From Plectosphaerella cucumerina (lineage: Eukaryota > Ascomycota > Sordariomycetes > Glomerellales > Plectosphaerellaceae): DNA of 64,000 bases. Positions 10,690 through 21,996 of the stretch are shown in pieces; position 1 is the first letter of the stretch; each line of letters opens with the position of its first letter. The notes below the pieces were generated by a model that saw only the letters and a list, made by a program, of their open reading frames with translations, ran no database searches and was not told where the DNA came from. The stretch covers positions 1,984,001 to 2,048,000 of the forward strand of contig JAGPXD010000007.1 in assembly GCA_020746995.1 (NCBI GenBank), given 5' to 3'. A program made the translations under genes and the position numbers.

Positions 10690-11907
10690 CTTAAGGTTGA
10701 TGTCAGGGGGGGTGGAGAGGCGGGTGGTGGTGTTTGGTGGTCAGTGCTGTGTTTGTACGAAGCCGAGATGTGAGATGGTGAGCACAAGCTTTTCGGGATA
10801 CCTCAGGCTGGATATTTGGGGTCTTATATGAAAGACAGGGAGAGTCGTCTCGTGACGCCTAAGGCCTCCTCTGAGCTGAACCGCTGGAGTGCCACGCTAA
10901 GACAGCCACGGGCGACCATCCGGATACTTCTCGCACCCCAAGGGTCACCCGGCCGCTCCCGGGACGACACCTTGAATGTCGTCCCCTGCCCAGTTCGAAA
11001 CCAGGGAAGAAGTCATCGGCGACTTTTTGAATCGGCTGCGACATGAAGCCAGCTTGGTGCAGGGTCTTCACGATAATTGTTGCTGCATCATCAGCATCGG
11101 TTCGTGGAATGCGAGGTGCTCACAACACAACGTTACAGGCGACCCGACTCGATCAAAGCGCTTCCCTGTGACTCGCAAACCCCCAAGAGCAGAACAGCAT
11201 GTGAGTCGTCGGATCTTCGTCCAATCTAAGTTTTGAGTCTCGAGGCCCATCTCGCTGAAGACGGCTGCTCCGGGCCGGTGGGTTTTGGCCGACCACCAAC
11301 CCGAGTTCTTAGCTTGATTCATGCTTCAGCCCTGCGGCTGTGTGCGATCCCATCAATCGGCGCAGCCGATACTTCTCGTATTGCTTCCGTGCTAATTAGC
11401 CGCTGGAAATGAGTCAATCGGGCAGAGTGCAAGCTCTCGAGAGATCGGGACCGAAACACTAAAAATATGTGATCCATGGCATTTGCTGCTCAACGCTTGT
11501 CTGGTACACAGATTTTCTCGAGCAGTGCGCGTGATTCAAAGGGTGGATGCCCTGGCTCAGGTATCCTTCGTCGGGGTCATAGTCGAACCTCGAGTCCTAC
11601 TCGAGCGGCAGCGACACACGGCCGACATCTTCTCCGACTCAGAGCCCATGAGCCGTGGCCCTTTGAAATAAAAAAGCACCCAAATTTGATGGTGTTCGAC
11701 AAGCCAACGCAAAAGGAGAACAGGCTCTGCCAATGGCCGTGTTTGAGGCAGCAAATGATATCTGATTGGTGGTATTTCATGGCGGCAGCTCGGGTAGGTC
11801 GAAGAACTGCAACCCCAACCGCAGCGAACAGCAGCAGATTTCGCCCATCGTGATGGAACTCTTCACGACAACAAAAAATGATGATCAATTCAACGAAAAT
11901 TCAAAAA
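10690..11907. other. Intergenic, hydrolase promoter side
   Basis: Upstream of the hydrolase. It is more AT-rich from about 11200 onward than the surrounding genes. I see no coding frame I can support. Confidence 0.6.
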
Positions 11908-11965
11908 ACATACAACACCGGGTATTCGCTGGACGTCACCGACCCAACTACTAATCCAGCCCTCA
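11908..11965 (-). pseudogene. Truncated 5S rRNA copy (3' half only)
   Basis: Read on the minus strand, 58 nt match the 3' half of the complete 5S gene at 16783-16900. They run from the helix before GGATTAGTAGTTGGGTCGGT to the terminal GTTGTATG. One substitution is visible (GACGTCC instead of GACGACC) in the box C side region. Similarity stops abruptly at the 5' side of the copy, so box A and the 5' strand of the terminal helix are absent. A T6 run still follows the 3' end, like a Pol III terminator. It cannot fold as 5S rRNA. Confidence 0.92.
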
Positions 11966-12129
11966 AAATTGTTATGTATGCGACCTGAGGGTTCCATTAT
12001 CGGAATCATAAAGGTCAAGAAATGGAAGCAAAGGCTCCCACCATCGGCTGACTCATTGATGCTGCTTTAAGCCAGATGCAAGGTGTGGTGGGGGGGTAGG
12101 CGTTCAAGCCTCGATCCAACCCACTAGTG

Positions 12130-12584
12130 ACCGTTTCTGGTATTACAGATGTGCACCGCCATCGGTGCAGCCATGCCGACTCGTCCGTCGGCGGTGACCA
12201 GGAGCCGCAGGAACCGCCGCACGACCACGTCGTAGATGCGGCCGAAAAGGTGTCGTTGAGGGACTCGTCCTCATTTGACGGAGCAACCTGCAGATGGCGT
12301 CGACCCAGAGCACACGATCCCTGTCCTCGTACCTGAGGCCTTCCAGTGCTCGGGGCCAGACTGCCCGTTCCTTGAGAATTCTTACCACATACCGTGATGG
12401 CCTCGGTGTTGTTGGCGTCTCCCTAGCAGTATGACAGGGCTTCGAAGGCCGGGTTTCTGTCCAGTTCGACTGGTGCCAGACTACATCGGATGGTTGGGTT
12501 TCCATCAGCTGACGGTTGAAGCGTCAAGAGCCTGATGCTCGGGCTCTTGGAATTCAGGTCCGTGTAAATGCTGTAGTCGGTCAT
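12130..12584 (-). pseudogene. Broken HET-domain (heterokaryon incompatibility) gene
   Basis: The minus strand from the ATG at 12584 encodes a HET N-terminus: a leader with SPSIRLLTLQPSADG, then FEALSYC. The next codon is a stop (TAG, 12425-12423) where the family has the invariant tryptophan of the SYxWGD motif. GDANNTEAITVCGK follows in the same frame. The next family block, ALEGLRYEDRDRVLWVDAIC, is in another frame, so there is also a frameshift near 12365. The INQ and following helices are missing. A third frame ends with RRFLRLLVTADGRVGMA, which looks like the C-terminal part of HET proteins and suggests an internal deletion. HET proteins act in non-self recognition between strains; this copy is dead. 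Confidence 0.82.
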
Positions 12585-12821
12585 GGCACAGTAGTCAATT
12601 TCAGCAGAAAGAGAGAGTGAGTGATATCCACTCTAGACAAAAGAAGGGGGGGGGGACGGTCCATGATTTTAAAGGGCGACACGAAGCATGGCACAGATGA
12701 CCGGGGTCGCAATTGGGCTATTTACGGCGCTTGTTACAGCCTCCGGAATTATTGGTTCGACAGTGACAAGCCAGGTGATGAACCGACACTACCTATGAAG
12801 TGTCGATGTGAAGCTTCACTT

Positions 12822-15800
12822 CTAGACGCCGCGAGAACCCGCCCATCTCCTCGACAGCTCCGCGTGAGTGTACACCCTTTCAGAGTCCGCTAATCTCAGC
12901 TCCTCCGGCGACCAAGGCATGAACTCATCTATGAGACATATATTCTGGAACAGATCGGTTGTGGTGTCATGGTCACTCCTGTAAAGCCTAGACGTCGTCC
13001 ATTGGTTCAATGTCGATGGCGGCCTTTCCATAGTCCAGTCTCCATGTCGCGTCGAATGCTCGACGACAACAGACGTGTTACCTGAAATTCAGTCAGCCCG
13101 TTCCCCCTTGGCACCATCTGACTGGAGCAACTTGCTACTCTGAAGCTTTACCTAGGCTTCCAAAAGGTTGCGGCTCGTTGTTGGACTGCGCAGGGTGCGC
13201 CTGGCTGCGTACCATACCGAAGATGGAGCTTCCCTGCCCCGACGCGCCCTCGTTGGCCTGGGCGAACGGCCCTCCAAAGGCAGACGTGGCATTGCCGGAA
13301 CCAGTGTTGTTGCTGGGTCGAGTAGGTCCAAACGCACCGCCTGTCGGAGCAGCAGCAGGCTTCGCTGTGCTAGGCGCTCCTCCACCGCCAAACAGCCTCC
13401 CAGAAGGCGCAGGATTGAAACCCGTGTTATTGCTGGACGAAAACAAAAGAGGATTACCAAATGAAGCAGCACTGGAAGGCTCTGGAGGCTGGGCGGAGGA
13501 GCCGGTTGGGTGAGTCGAGGTCACGCCGATGGAGGCCGGGGCCGTGGATCCCAAGACCCTTCCCAATGGTGCCGATGTTGTCGGCCTAGAAACAAGGCCT
13601 CCTCTCATCAAAGGCGGAGCCCCGGAAGATGAAGCTTGCCCGGCGGGACCAGAACTTCTTGAATCGAGAGTGTCCGGACCGCTCGGGTCAGCGGCGCGGT
13701 TGCTCTGCGTCGCTTCCGCAGAGTTTGTGGTTCGGCCTAGAAGACAGAGAACATCCGCCGACAGTCAACCCATGACCCTGACATGAAGCGCCTCGGTGCA
13801 TGGAGAACTTACCTTTCAGGTTCCTCGGCATATTCCGACGGCAAAGCTCGAGTCCTTCCTTAAGCAGGGAGATCTCGGTCTGGAGCTGCGACCGGTAATT
13901 CGCCACGCCATCCTCCTCGGACGCAAAAGAAGACAGCTGCTCCTCGTTCATAGTGGCCACAAGGCTGGCACTAAAGATACTGGTCAGCTCCCGCACGAGA
14001 CAGCTCTCGATAACCAGGTTGACGAGGTTATCGGTAAAAGTTCGCAGCGACATCTGATGAGCACCCAAATATTAGCGTTCCCCTCGTCAGACATGAAGTG
14101 GAACTTGGGGGGGCCCTTACCTCGTAGAAGACCTGTACCGTGTCCACAATGTGTTCGGTTCCGAACTCTCCAACACGTGCCTGCTCGGCCGCGAAGCTAT
14201 TTGGGGGCGCGGCGTCTCCCGCCCGCGCACCACGCAGATCTTTATCCACTTCCCGCCTCGTCGTCATGTCCCGCAAGGCGTCTTGAAAGTCGTCATCGAG
14301 AGCTAGTGCGTACGACTCCTTGAAGGGACGCAGAATCTCCTGCAGCTTGGCGATTAGCACGTCGTGCTTCGCGTCGAAAAAGGGTTCCACGTAGGCGGAG
14401 AGAATGGCGTTCCTGGTCCGCTCATTAGACGGCCCTGTCACCTCGAGCACAACGTGCTCGATGAAGTCCCTTACGGCGGACACGACCTCCTCTAGATGCT
14501 GTGCGGCTAGTGATACCCATTGTTTCGTCTGTTCTTGGAACAGCTGGGTCGCGAGGCCCATGTTCGGGTATCCTGGGTACTCGGTACCCTGGTTGACAGC
14601 AGCCTGGGATTCTAGCTTCCTTGCAAGCTCTGCGCGACTTATGATCTTTGGGAGAGGAAGACTGTCTCTGCGAACAAAGTCCGCGAGGAAGGGAGGCAGT
14701 GGATACCGTCGGCTACGGCCGCCAACTCGACCGGCTGGCTCAACCACATCATAGACGGACCCGTAGGTCAAGAGGATGTAGCGGATAGCGCGGTTCCAAT
14801 TCCGCAGCTGAGCACGAAGCTTCTGGCCTTGCTCTTCGAACCCTCCGAAGAACGGATCGAGGTAGTGACCTCTACTACCGTCGACGATGAGACCTTGGAA
14901 TCGTTCGGCGGCGGCCGTGAGGTACAGCCTCATAGCCGCGGGCGTCGACCTCGGCTGTCCTAGTCGCGAGAGCTCGCCCTGGCGTTCCGAGAGCTGGTGC
15001 TGGATGTCTTTGATGACTGTGGGGAGGCTCTTCTTGATATGCTCGTACAGCAGTTTGCTGAGTCTCTTCCGAAGAGCGGTGATGCCTCGGCCAGACGCTG
15101 GGATGGAAGCCCATGGGCCCGTGCGGAAGAAATCGTCCTCGATGGCATCTGCCGGGCGATCGCCCTCGTAGTCGGCACGGTTACGCACCATGTGCCACCC
15201 GAGCTTCAGCTTGTGCGTCGTCTGCGCGTTCCGAACCAGCTGAAGATAGTCCTTCTGTAGGTCTGAGCCCACGGGGAGTAGGTCCGGCTTCGTGACAACG
15301 CCGAGCGTCCGCTCCCTGGCCGGGTCGTGCTTGGCAGCTTCCCGCATGACAGCTTGATTTGCGAATCCGCCGCTGGCAGAAATAATAGCCAGTATAATGC
15401 TGTTAGACTTCTTCATATAGCTCGTCACGATGTCCATGACAACTTGGATACCCTCCGGGGACTGGTCATCAGTCTCGTTGTGGTAGATGCCCGGAAGATC
15501 CACAAGGGTAAGGTGGCACATTTCAGGGCCCTCGAGCTCCAGGCGCAACACGTCCTTGGAGTACTCCCGGCTGGTCTCGGAAAGTCCCATCTGATCCCTG
15601 GCGGTGGCGATAATCTGCTGGATGTCTCTCTGGTCGAAGTCGTCGACACGTAGGGTATGTGCCGGCTTGGACGAGTCTTTGAAGCGGACAGAAGCCTCAA
15701 CATGCCGACGAGGGCTCGGGGAGAGGGCCAGCTCCGTCGCAAATCGAGTACAGACGCCGCCGTGAACCGGAAAGCGGACTTGCGAAATAGCCCCGAGCAC

Positions 15801-15983
15801 AGTCGACTTGCCTGCCGACTGGTCCCCCACGACGATGATCTGGGGTAGATCGACGATTTTGCCGACGCCCAGGGCGGAAAGCTTATCGACCATGTCGAAG
15901 AGTGCCCGCGCCTCGGCGTTGTTCAGCTCGCCGAGGGCGTCGAGGTCCACGACATTCTCTGCGGAGCCTGGGCTTTGGGCCAT
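12822..15983 (-). CDS. Dynamin/Mx-like GTPase with FG-repeat and GLEBS-like C-terminus
   Basis: Large GTPase of the dynamin superfamily, 982 aa, from exons 15983-14121, 14053-13813, 13736-13152 and 13081-12822. G1 is GDQSAGKS (about 53-60), the G2 threonine lies in GGVCTRFATEL, G3 is DLPGI (about 162-166) and G4 is TKPD (about 232). The middle/stalk region follows, then a GED-like helix set in exon 2 (SLRTFTDNLVNLVIESCLV). There is no PH domain, as in Mx proteins. Exon 3 is a disordered Ser/Gly/Pro region with six FG dipeptides (SFG, LFG, AFG, AFG, IFG, PFG). Exon 4 contains FQNICLIDEFMPWSPEELRLAD, close to the GLEBS segment of Nup98/Nup116-type nucleoporins (SxEELRxxDY), although the terminal Tyr is Ser here. 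A role at nuclear pores or membranes is inferred. Exons 3 and 4 rest on frame, splice sites and sequence sense. Confidence 0.88.
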
Positions 15984-16782
15984 GGTGATGTCTCGTAGTA
16001 GGAGCAGGGGTAGAAGAAAAAGGAGTGCTGGCGTGGAGAGTGGGATATGCGGGTTGCTTCTTGGATTGTGGAAGAGCAGACATTGATGCCTTTGAAAACC
16101 AGGCCCCCTCGACTTTTATGGCCGCTTTCGAGCCCACGTTGTTGGCTGTTTGCTGTTGGTTCTTGGCGTTGGGCGGTTGGTGATGGCGATTGTGGTATAG
16201 CACTTCTCAAGGAAAACAAGACCCCTGACGGGAACCCCCTCCCTGGGTGCAGCATGCAGGGGCATCTCCTTGAGGCCTGAAGCCAACTTCTGCGGGTTTA
16301 CCTACCCCGGAGTTAAGCAACTTCCGGGACTTCTCCTCTTATCATGCTTCCAGAGCCTCGTTTGTTCGCCTCATGTTGAGAAAATAGAATAGAAGTTTCC
16401 CGAGCTGGTATGGTTCATCTAGAGGAGCTCTTCCCTACTTATTCCCCTCTTTCCCCGCGAGCTACAGCTCAAAGACCTAATCAGTACTAGCGTGTGCATG
16501 GGTGGCATTCAATCTCGCTTAAGGGGTGGTTTCTAGTTCAGCTGCGTATACGAGGTTGCAGGCAAAAGCTCTTGCACCTCTACCAGGTACCTTTTCTGAT
16601 AAGAAAAGGGTCGGTACATCGTCTCGGGACCCACAGTCTACCTGACCGACAGGGATAAACTTACCCATCGCACTTCTTACATCATGGTTCGATGGCGACG
16701 AGGAGACCCTGGCTGATTGTTCACCTTGTACCGGCCATCACAAAGGCTTGGACGTCGGATGTAAAAAAAAAAAGAAAACAGA
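15984..16782. other. Intergenic, dynamin promoter and 5S downstream side
   Basis: Promoter side of the dynamin gene, with CT/GA-rich stretches near 16000-16100. T-rich Pol III terminators of the 5S gene on the minus strand (complement of A-runs) lie at about 16762-16778. I see no gene. Confidence 0.6.
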
Positions 16783-16900
16783 CATACAACACCGGGTATT
16801 CGCTGGTCGTCACCGACCCAACTACTAATCCAGCCCTCATCGGCTTATCTATGGGAGAGCGGACGGGATCCCGAGTTTTCCGATGGGTATGGTCGTATGT
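16783..16900 (-). rRNA. 5S ribosomal RNA
   Basis: A complete 118-nt 5S gene on the minus strand. It begins ACATACGACCATACCC and ends ACCCGGTGTTGTATG, with the 5' and 3' ends pairing as helix I. The conserved fungal core is present: GGAAAACTCGGGATCCCGTCCGCT, CCATAGATAAGCC and GGATTAGTAGTTGGGTCGGTGACGACCAGCGAAT. The internal promoter (box A, intermediate element, box C) lies within it. A TTTT and then a long T-run just beyond the 3' end serve as Pol III terminators. It stands alone, as expected for the dispersed 5S genes of Pezizomycotina. Confidence 0.97.
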
Positions 16901-17683
16901 GTTAGAAAAAAGAACGCGGGCTATTCACAAGCAACGAGATGACGAGAAAGCGACATGCTTGTGGTTCTTGAGAAGGCAAGAGACAGTTTAGGATCGGCGA
17001 GGAGAGTCAATGTGTGCTGCCTCGCCGTCCCTGGACCCACACTCAGCAAGATTCATCCTCCACATGATGTTGCCTCACGCCACGATCAACGTCCAAAGAG
17101 AAGTTGAGTCAAGCAATAAAGTAAATCATTTTCAGGTCGAGACTTCAGAATAAGGTCCGCTTACATAAAATGCACGGACGAACCATCACTCGGCGCCCGT
17201 TTGACAGTCTCGTACCCCTCGGACATCCCGCCCCATCCCAACTTCAGACCGAGTCAAGATCCACGTTCACAAACACCTCCAAGACTTCATGCTGGCGCAT
17301 CCCAACGTGGCCGTCTGGTTCATCTCGAGCCCTGATGACCGCTCTGACTCGTATATGCGCTGGTTGAGGCAAGAATGGCCAGAAGAGTCGAGACGATTCG
17401 GCAACAACCGCCCCAAATGTCATCTCCAGACATGGACCCGACTCGAGCGCCTGTATATCTCCAGCTTCACTGCCATCTTCGCGTTTCACTCCATTTCGGT
17501 CTCGTGAAATGTCTCGGCTGTCTTTAATATGACATGCCTACCTTGATTATGCTTAAATACAGGAAAGGTGTCGCCTCAAAGTCGAGTTTGACCCCGATTT
17601 CTCATCATCATCAGCTTCAAGGCCTCTCCCAGACCTCTAGCAAACACACTATACCGTGTCAACCTCCCCGTCCAGCCAACACA
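16901..17683. other. Intergenic, 5S upstream side to secreted-protein gene
   Basis: Between about 17244 and 17507 a plus-strand frame reads like protein (RVKIHVHKHLQDFMLAHPN and onward). The opposite strand is open too, there is no matching start or splice context, and I do not recognise it. It could be a gene relic; I do not call it. Confidence 0.4.
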
Positions 17684-18101
17684 ATGCGTTTCTCCCAAAC
17701 CGCCCTTCTCCTGTCCGTACTCCCCGCCCTCGGACAAGCGGCATGCTTCAGAAGCGGTGATCCCTGCGTAAGTGATCCGATGCCACGCCTGGACGCACTC
17801 TCTACGTGCCTCTTGCTGAACGTCTCCACGTAGACTGCCGGCGCGGACTGCAGCGCCCTCAAGGCAAATACAGGTGGCATCTGCCCCTCTGATATGGAGA
17901 CACGACAGGGCTCTTGTGAGTTCTTCGACGCCGGAGGCAGGACCACAGGCTCTGCGAATGATGCCATCAGTGTGAACGTAAGTTGCCCTCGTTCCTCCTT
18001 GGCAAACCGTGCTGACGATGCTCCAGTGTATCTGCTGTGATATTGAGCCGTCGCCCGTGGTCCCGGCCCGGCGCCGCGCCCGCGCTACTAGTCCGGCGTG
18101 A
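17684..18101 (+). CDS. Small secreted cysteine-rich protein (effector-like)
   Basis: The product is 100 aa from exons 17684-17767, 17834-17977 and 18027-18101; both introns are phase 0 with consensus ends. The N-terminus MRFSQTALLLSVLPALGQA is a clear signal peptide, with cleavage expected after about residue 19-20. The mature part has eight cysteines (near 21, 28, 34, 45, 56, 77, 79 and 80), including a C-x-CC cluster at the start of exon 3. The tail is short and basic (PARRRARA). An even cysteine count, small size and a signal peptide suggest a disulphide-stabilised extracellular protein. I recognise no named family, so effector-like is inference. Confidence 0.8.
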
Positions 18102-18558
18102 GGGCGATGGATGCATTGGGTCTGTAGCGTGTTTGGTTGTTCGAGTCCAAATAGAGACATTTTGACAGGATTGCCATGGTGCATCAGTGATCAGTCACAG
18201 CGTGATCCATGTTTGCCAGGTTAACCCGATTTGGATTGAAGACCTCCCACGAGCCCTCGATTGTAGCTTCATGACAAGTCGACGACGAGAAATGGATGTT
18301 GGAAGAACACATTTAAGCTCAAGAGATGCGAGGCGGCTGGAAATAGAATCAATGCGGAGCTTCTCGTGGATGTGAGGTGGTTGCGGGCCGGCGTTGCTTA
18401 TCTTATCAATGCGCCGAAGATTTTCCCCATCCTGGCGCCGGCACCTCACAACATACAGCAGCGGCAGCCTGTCGCATCCCGGCCGACATTTCAGTTCCAA
18501 CCCGCGACAACCTTCACGATTTGACGATCCCACGACGCCAGCAGCACCACTGCACACC
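18102..18558. other. Intergenic, promoter of SmF
   Basis: The 3' side of the secreted-protein gene and the promoter of SmF, including a CA/CT-rich leader before 18559. No gene is seen. Confidence 0.6.
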
Positions 18559-19043
18559 ATGAGCGTACGCACTCCCCTCGCCCCCGAGATGCACCCCGCA
18601 CTCCATGACGCTCCTCAATCGCTAACACTACCCCGCAGGCCGTACCCATCAACCCCAGACCGTTCCTCCAAGGACTGTACGTCCCCTCCTCCATCCCGAG
18701 ATGCCTTCGCGCGCTCCCTCCCCAACACGCTTGCTGACCGCTTTTCCCACAGGGTCGACCAGGACGTCGTCGTCCGCCTGAAGTGGGGCGAGACCGAGTA
18801 CAAGGGCAGGCTCGTCAGCATCGACAGCTACATGAACATCCAGCTGAGCGGCGCCGAGGAGTACATTGACCAGAAGATGACGGGCGCGCTCGGCCAGGTG
18901 CTGATCCGGTACGTCAATCGTGTCTCCAGCGCATCTGCCATCACAAAGCGTCGCGTGGCTGACATTCTCGCAGGTGCAACAACGTCCTCCATATCCGCGC
19001 CGCGGGCCAGGGTTCCAACGGCGACGTCAAGATGGACGGTTGA
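18559..19043 (+). CDS. SMX3: Small nuclear ribonucleoprotein F (SmF)
   Basis: Core Sm protein of the spliceosomal U1, U2, U4 and U5 snRNPs; it forms the heptameric ring on the Sm site together with E and G. The product is 89 aa from four exons: 18559-18564 (only ATG AGC), 18639-18676, 18753-18908 and 18974-19043. The sequence runs AVPINPRPFLQGLVDQDVVV, then the Sm1 motif LKWGETEYKGRLVSIDSYMNIQL, then Sm2 GQVLIRCNNVLHIRAAG. The Sm2 signature is split by the last intron inside the Arg codon. The length matches the family (86-90 aa). The six-base first exon is supported by phase and the GTACGC donor. The neighbour PRMT5 is convergent. Confidence 0.95.
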
Positions 19044-19488
19044 AGCAGAAGAGCAGCTCCCCATCGAGAGATGTATCGACGACCCGGAACTATTGCGCCC
19101 CCTTCTCGCGCTGCGAAACCTACGATTGCCCCCTTTAGAAATGGCTCAATACTGTTTTAGGAGTGAGGGGCGACCATGCTTCCGAGACGAAGAGGTCAGG
19201 GGAATCGGCGTTCGGTCGGGGTCATGTTTGATTGAGGGTCCGGGGGAAGAGAACAGCAGAAAAGCAGGCGTCTTCGCAACACGCCGCCAACACGGCTAGA
19301 TACCCCACGTCTATTTATTGCGGGAAAGGGGGGAGGTCCTCTGGGGCAGAGGCCCAGCGCAGATCATGGCTGACTTCCGGCCCCGGATGTCCTCGTCGAC
19401 TTGGAAACCGCCTATCTCGAGACATCATCAAGCATCCATCCACCTATCCTGGCTTTTTTTGCCCTTCTCATCTTCCTGCTCTGGCACC
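19044..19488. other. Intergenic between convergent SmF and PRMT5
   Basis: 3' flanks of both genes. No gene is seen. The SmF-frame sequence downstream of its stop is open only by chance. Confidence 0.6.
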
Positions 19489-21996
19489 CTACATCAGGCA
19501 CGCCAGCTTCCGCGAGCTGCACATCTCCGACGATCCCACCTTGATGCGCTGGCCCTCGCCGACCCACGTGAATGCCTCAACAAGCCACTCGTACCACACC
19601 TTGGAGTCGTCCGTCTGCCTCCACATGCTGACCTCGAGCTCCGTGTCCGCAGGGAAGTACAGGGGCCTCTGTGTCACGAATATGTCAGTCCTCCGTGTCC
19701 GCGCAAAAGCTGCAAGTTCTTAGACGTACCTTGATGGGGAAGAAGATGGGGAACCACGAGATCATGTCCTTGCTCTTCTTGTCGATGCGCTCGGGGTGCG
19801 TGCTGATCTCCACCGGCTCCGCGTCGCCCTTTCTCGGCGCGTACAGGATGGACTCGAAGTAGCCGGCCAGACCGTGGATGACGCCCCTGGTGCGGCACAC
19901 GAACGTCAGGTGGCAGAAGCGTGAGTTGTGGTCGTTGGCGCCAGCAGCACCTGCCATGCTTCCGCCGCCACCACCCATGACACCTCCAGAGCGGCGCGCC
20001 TCGATGAGCTTCAGGGTGGCCTCGGGGATGGGGTGCTTGAACTCCCAGGCCTGCTGGAACCTCGGGTGGCCGGGCACACGCTCGGCAGAGGCAAAGTCGA
20101 GGGCAAACAGCCGGACAACCCACGGCGTCTCGAACGCATTGGGGTCCGACGGTGCACGGCTCAAGAGCTCGGCGTGGATGCGCGGGTGGGCGACGGGGCT
20201 CATGTGCGCCGTGTACGACTCGGGGATGGAGATGCCATGGGGCGCCAGGACGTGCTGCACGCCGTCGAGACACTCCGGCGACAATTCGTTGTCGGCGAAG
20301 GAGCCGAGAAGCTCGGACACAATGATATCGACCTTGCCGTAGACCGGGTTGTTGGTTGCAGTGCCGGAAATCAGAGGTCCCTTCCACGCGCGCATGTCCG
20401 TCTTGACGACGGTCACCTTGCCGCCCCAGATGAGCTCATTCTGTCGCAGCAGGTACACGTAGGCGTTGGGGTTCTTCTCGACAGCCCAGACCTTGACGGG
20501 GACACCGGTGTCGGCGCTCGCCTTGAGAGCTCGGGTGACCAGGGGACCGCGGCCCGAACCGGTGACGGCGATGACGACGGCGCCGTCGTCCGACGAGCAT
20601 GACCTGCCAACGTCCTTCCACTCGGCCAGGGCCTCGGCGATGGCGATTTCGTACTGGTTGTACTTGACGGGGTCGCCCTCGAAGACCTCATACGTGGCCG
20701 ACTCGAGGTTGTCCGAAAGGGGTTGCAGGGGCGACTGCAGCCAGTCCTGGAAGCTGGTGAGGGTCGACCGCTCGAGCTCCGACAGGGGCGGCTGCTGCTG
20801 CTCCACCCACTTGACGTATTCGACGTGGTCGGTGAAGGGCTTGAGAGACCGCTTCGCCTGCTCAGCAGTCATCTTGGCGGCCTCGCCGAGAGTCGGGAAC
20901 TCATTGTCAGAGGCAGTGTCGAGCCGGGGGCTGAGATCCAGAGCGCTGGGATCGGGGCCGACGTTGGACAGCAGCAGCCAGGGGGCGTGCTTGAGGCGCA
21001 TGTACGTGAACAACAGCTGTTGGTGAGACCGGGGAAGGGAGGGGTGGCCGGAAGCATTGGTCTGGAAGGACTGGGAACTGAGGGTGAGGAAGTGAAGAGG
21101 CTCTGCGAACCACTTCTCCTGAACTTCCTTCTCGGGCAGGACCCTGGGGATGCGTACGGCTGGGGCCACGAGTCAGACGAGAAGAGGATCAGAGATGGGT
21201 CAAAAAGCGACTTACCGACGAAGAGTCTGAGGTCGTATGAGCAGATGGTGCGGATGACGTGCCACGAGTCCCAGGCGCTGTAGATATCAATCTCTGCGCC
21301 CGTGCCGTTCGGCGTCTCGGCGTCGAGGAACAGGTCAGAGAGGGTCTCGGCATCCTCCTCGAGGCCGGGCTCACGGTACATGGGAATGTGCACCATGAAG
21401 CTGAGCCTCGAAGCGATGGTGAGGGCCTCCTGAACGGCGCGGGCATACTGAGCAAGGCCGCGGTTGCCGCCGGTCCTGGACGCATCACGGCGGGGGCCGG
21501 GGATGACGACGCTGCGGACACCGCAGAAGTTGGCATAAGCGACCTCGAGGTTCAAGACCTGGCGCGAGATGCTGGCGATGGCCGGATCGGAGGAGGCGAG
21601 GTCGATCCAGGGGCTGGTGTAGGCGATGTAGGTGCTGACGACGCCGCTGGGGAACAGCGAGGTGTCTGTGGGCGTCAGGGGCGGGACGATGGGATCGGCG
21701 GGTGCGTCGCCGCGGTCCAGGGCAGCCTTGACCTCGTCGAGATGAGTCCTCGTCAGCTTGACCACACGGGCCTGGAAGTGGCTGTTGGTGATCGGGGCCG
21801 TCACGAAGCTGACCTATGTCGGTGGTCAGAAGGGACGGGGGAGAAAGGCGTGTCTGTTCAGAGGACGTGGTCTTACACCTGCGTTCAGGAGCTGACCGTA
21901 CTCGACGTCTCCGAGGGGCTCTTCTCGGGAAGAATCATGCTGGCCGATGTGGAAGGTCGGCCGGACATCGCCGTCATACTGGTAACCGCTGGACAT
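19489..21996 (-). CDS. Protein arginine methyltransferase 5 (type II; Skb1/Hsl7 family)
   Basis: Makes symmetric dimethyl-arginine on Sm proteins, histones and other targets; in yeasts the homologues also act in cell-cycle and morphology control. The product is 775 aa from exons 21996-21877, 21813-21216, 21159-19730 and 19668-19489. The N-terminal TIM-barrel carries YGQLLNAGVSFVTAPITNSHF. The SAM-binding motif is AVTGSGRGPLVTRA (about 438-446). The catalytic double-E loop is SELLGSFADNELSPECLDG (about 522-532), with both glutamates present. The C-terminal beta-barrel ends in exon 4 (WFPIFFPIK, then RPLYFPADTELEVSMWR and VWYEWLV). The first donor was set at GGT|GTAAGA because only that site keeps frame. 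Confidence 0.96.

Noticed and set aside
17170..17507. Protein-like plus-strand frame upstream of the secreted-protein gene
   Set aside because: It reads plausibly, but the opposite strand is open too and no start, intron or family could be supported. Left as a possible relic.
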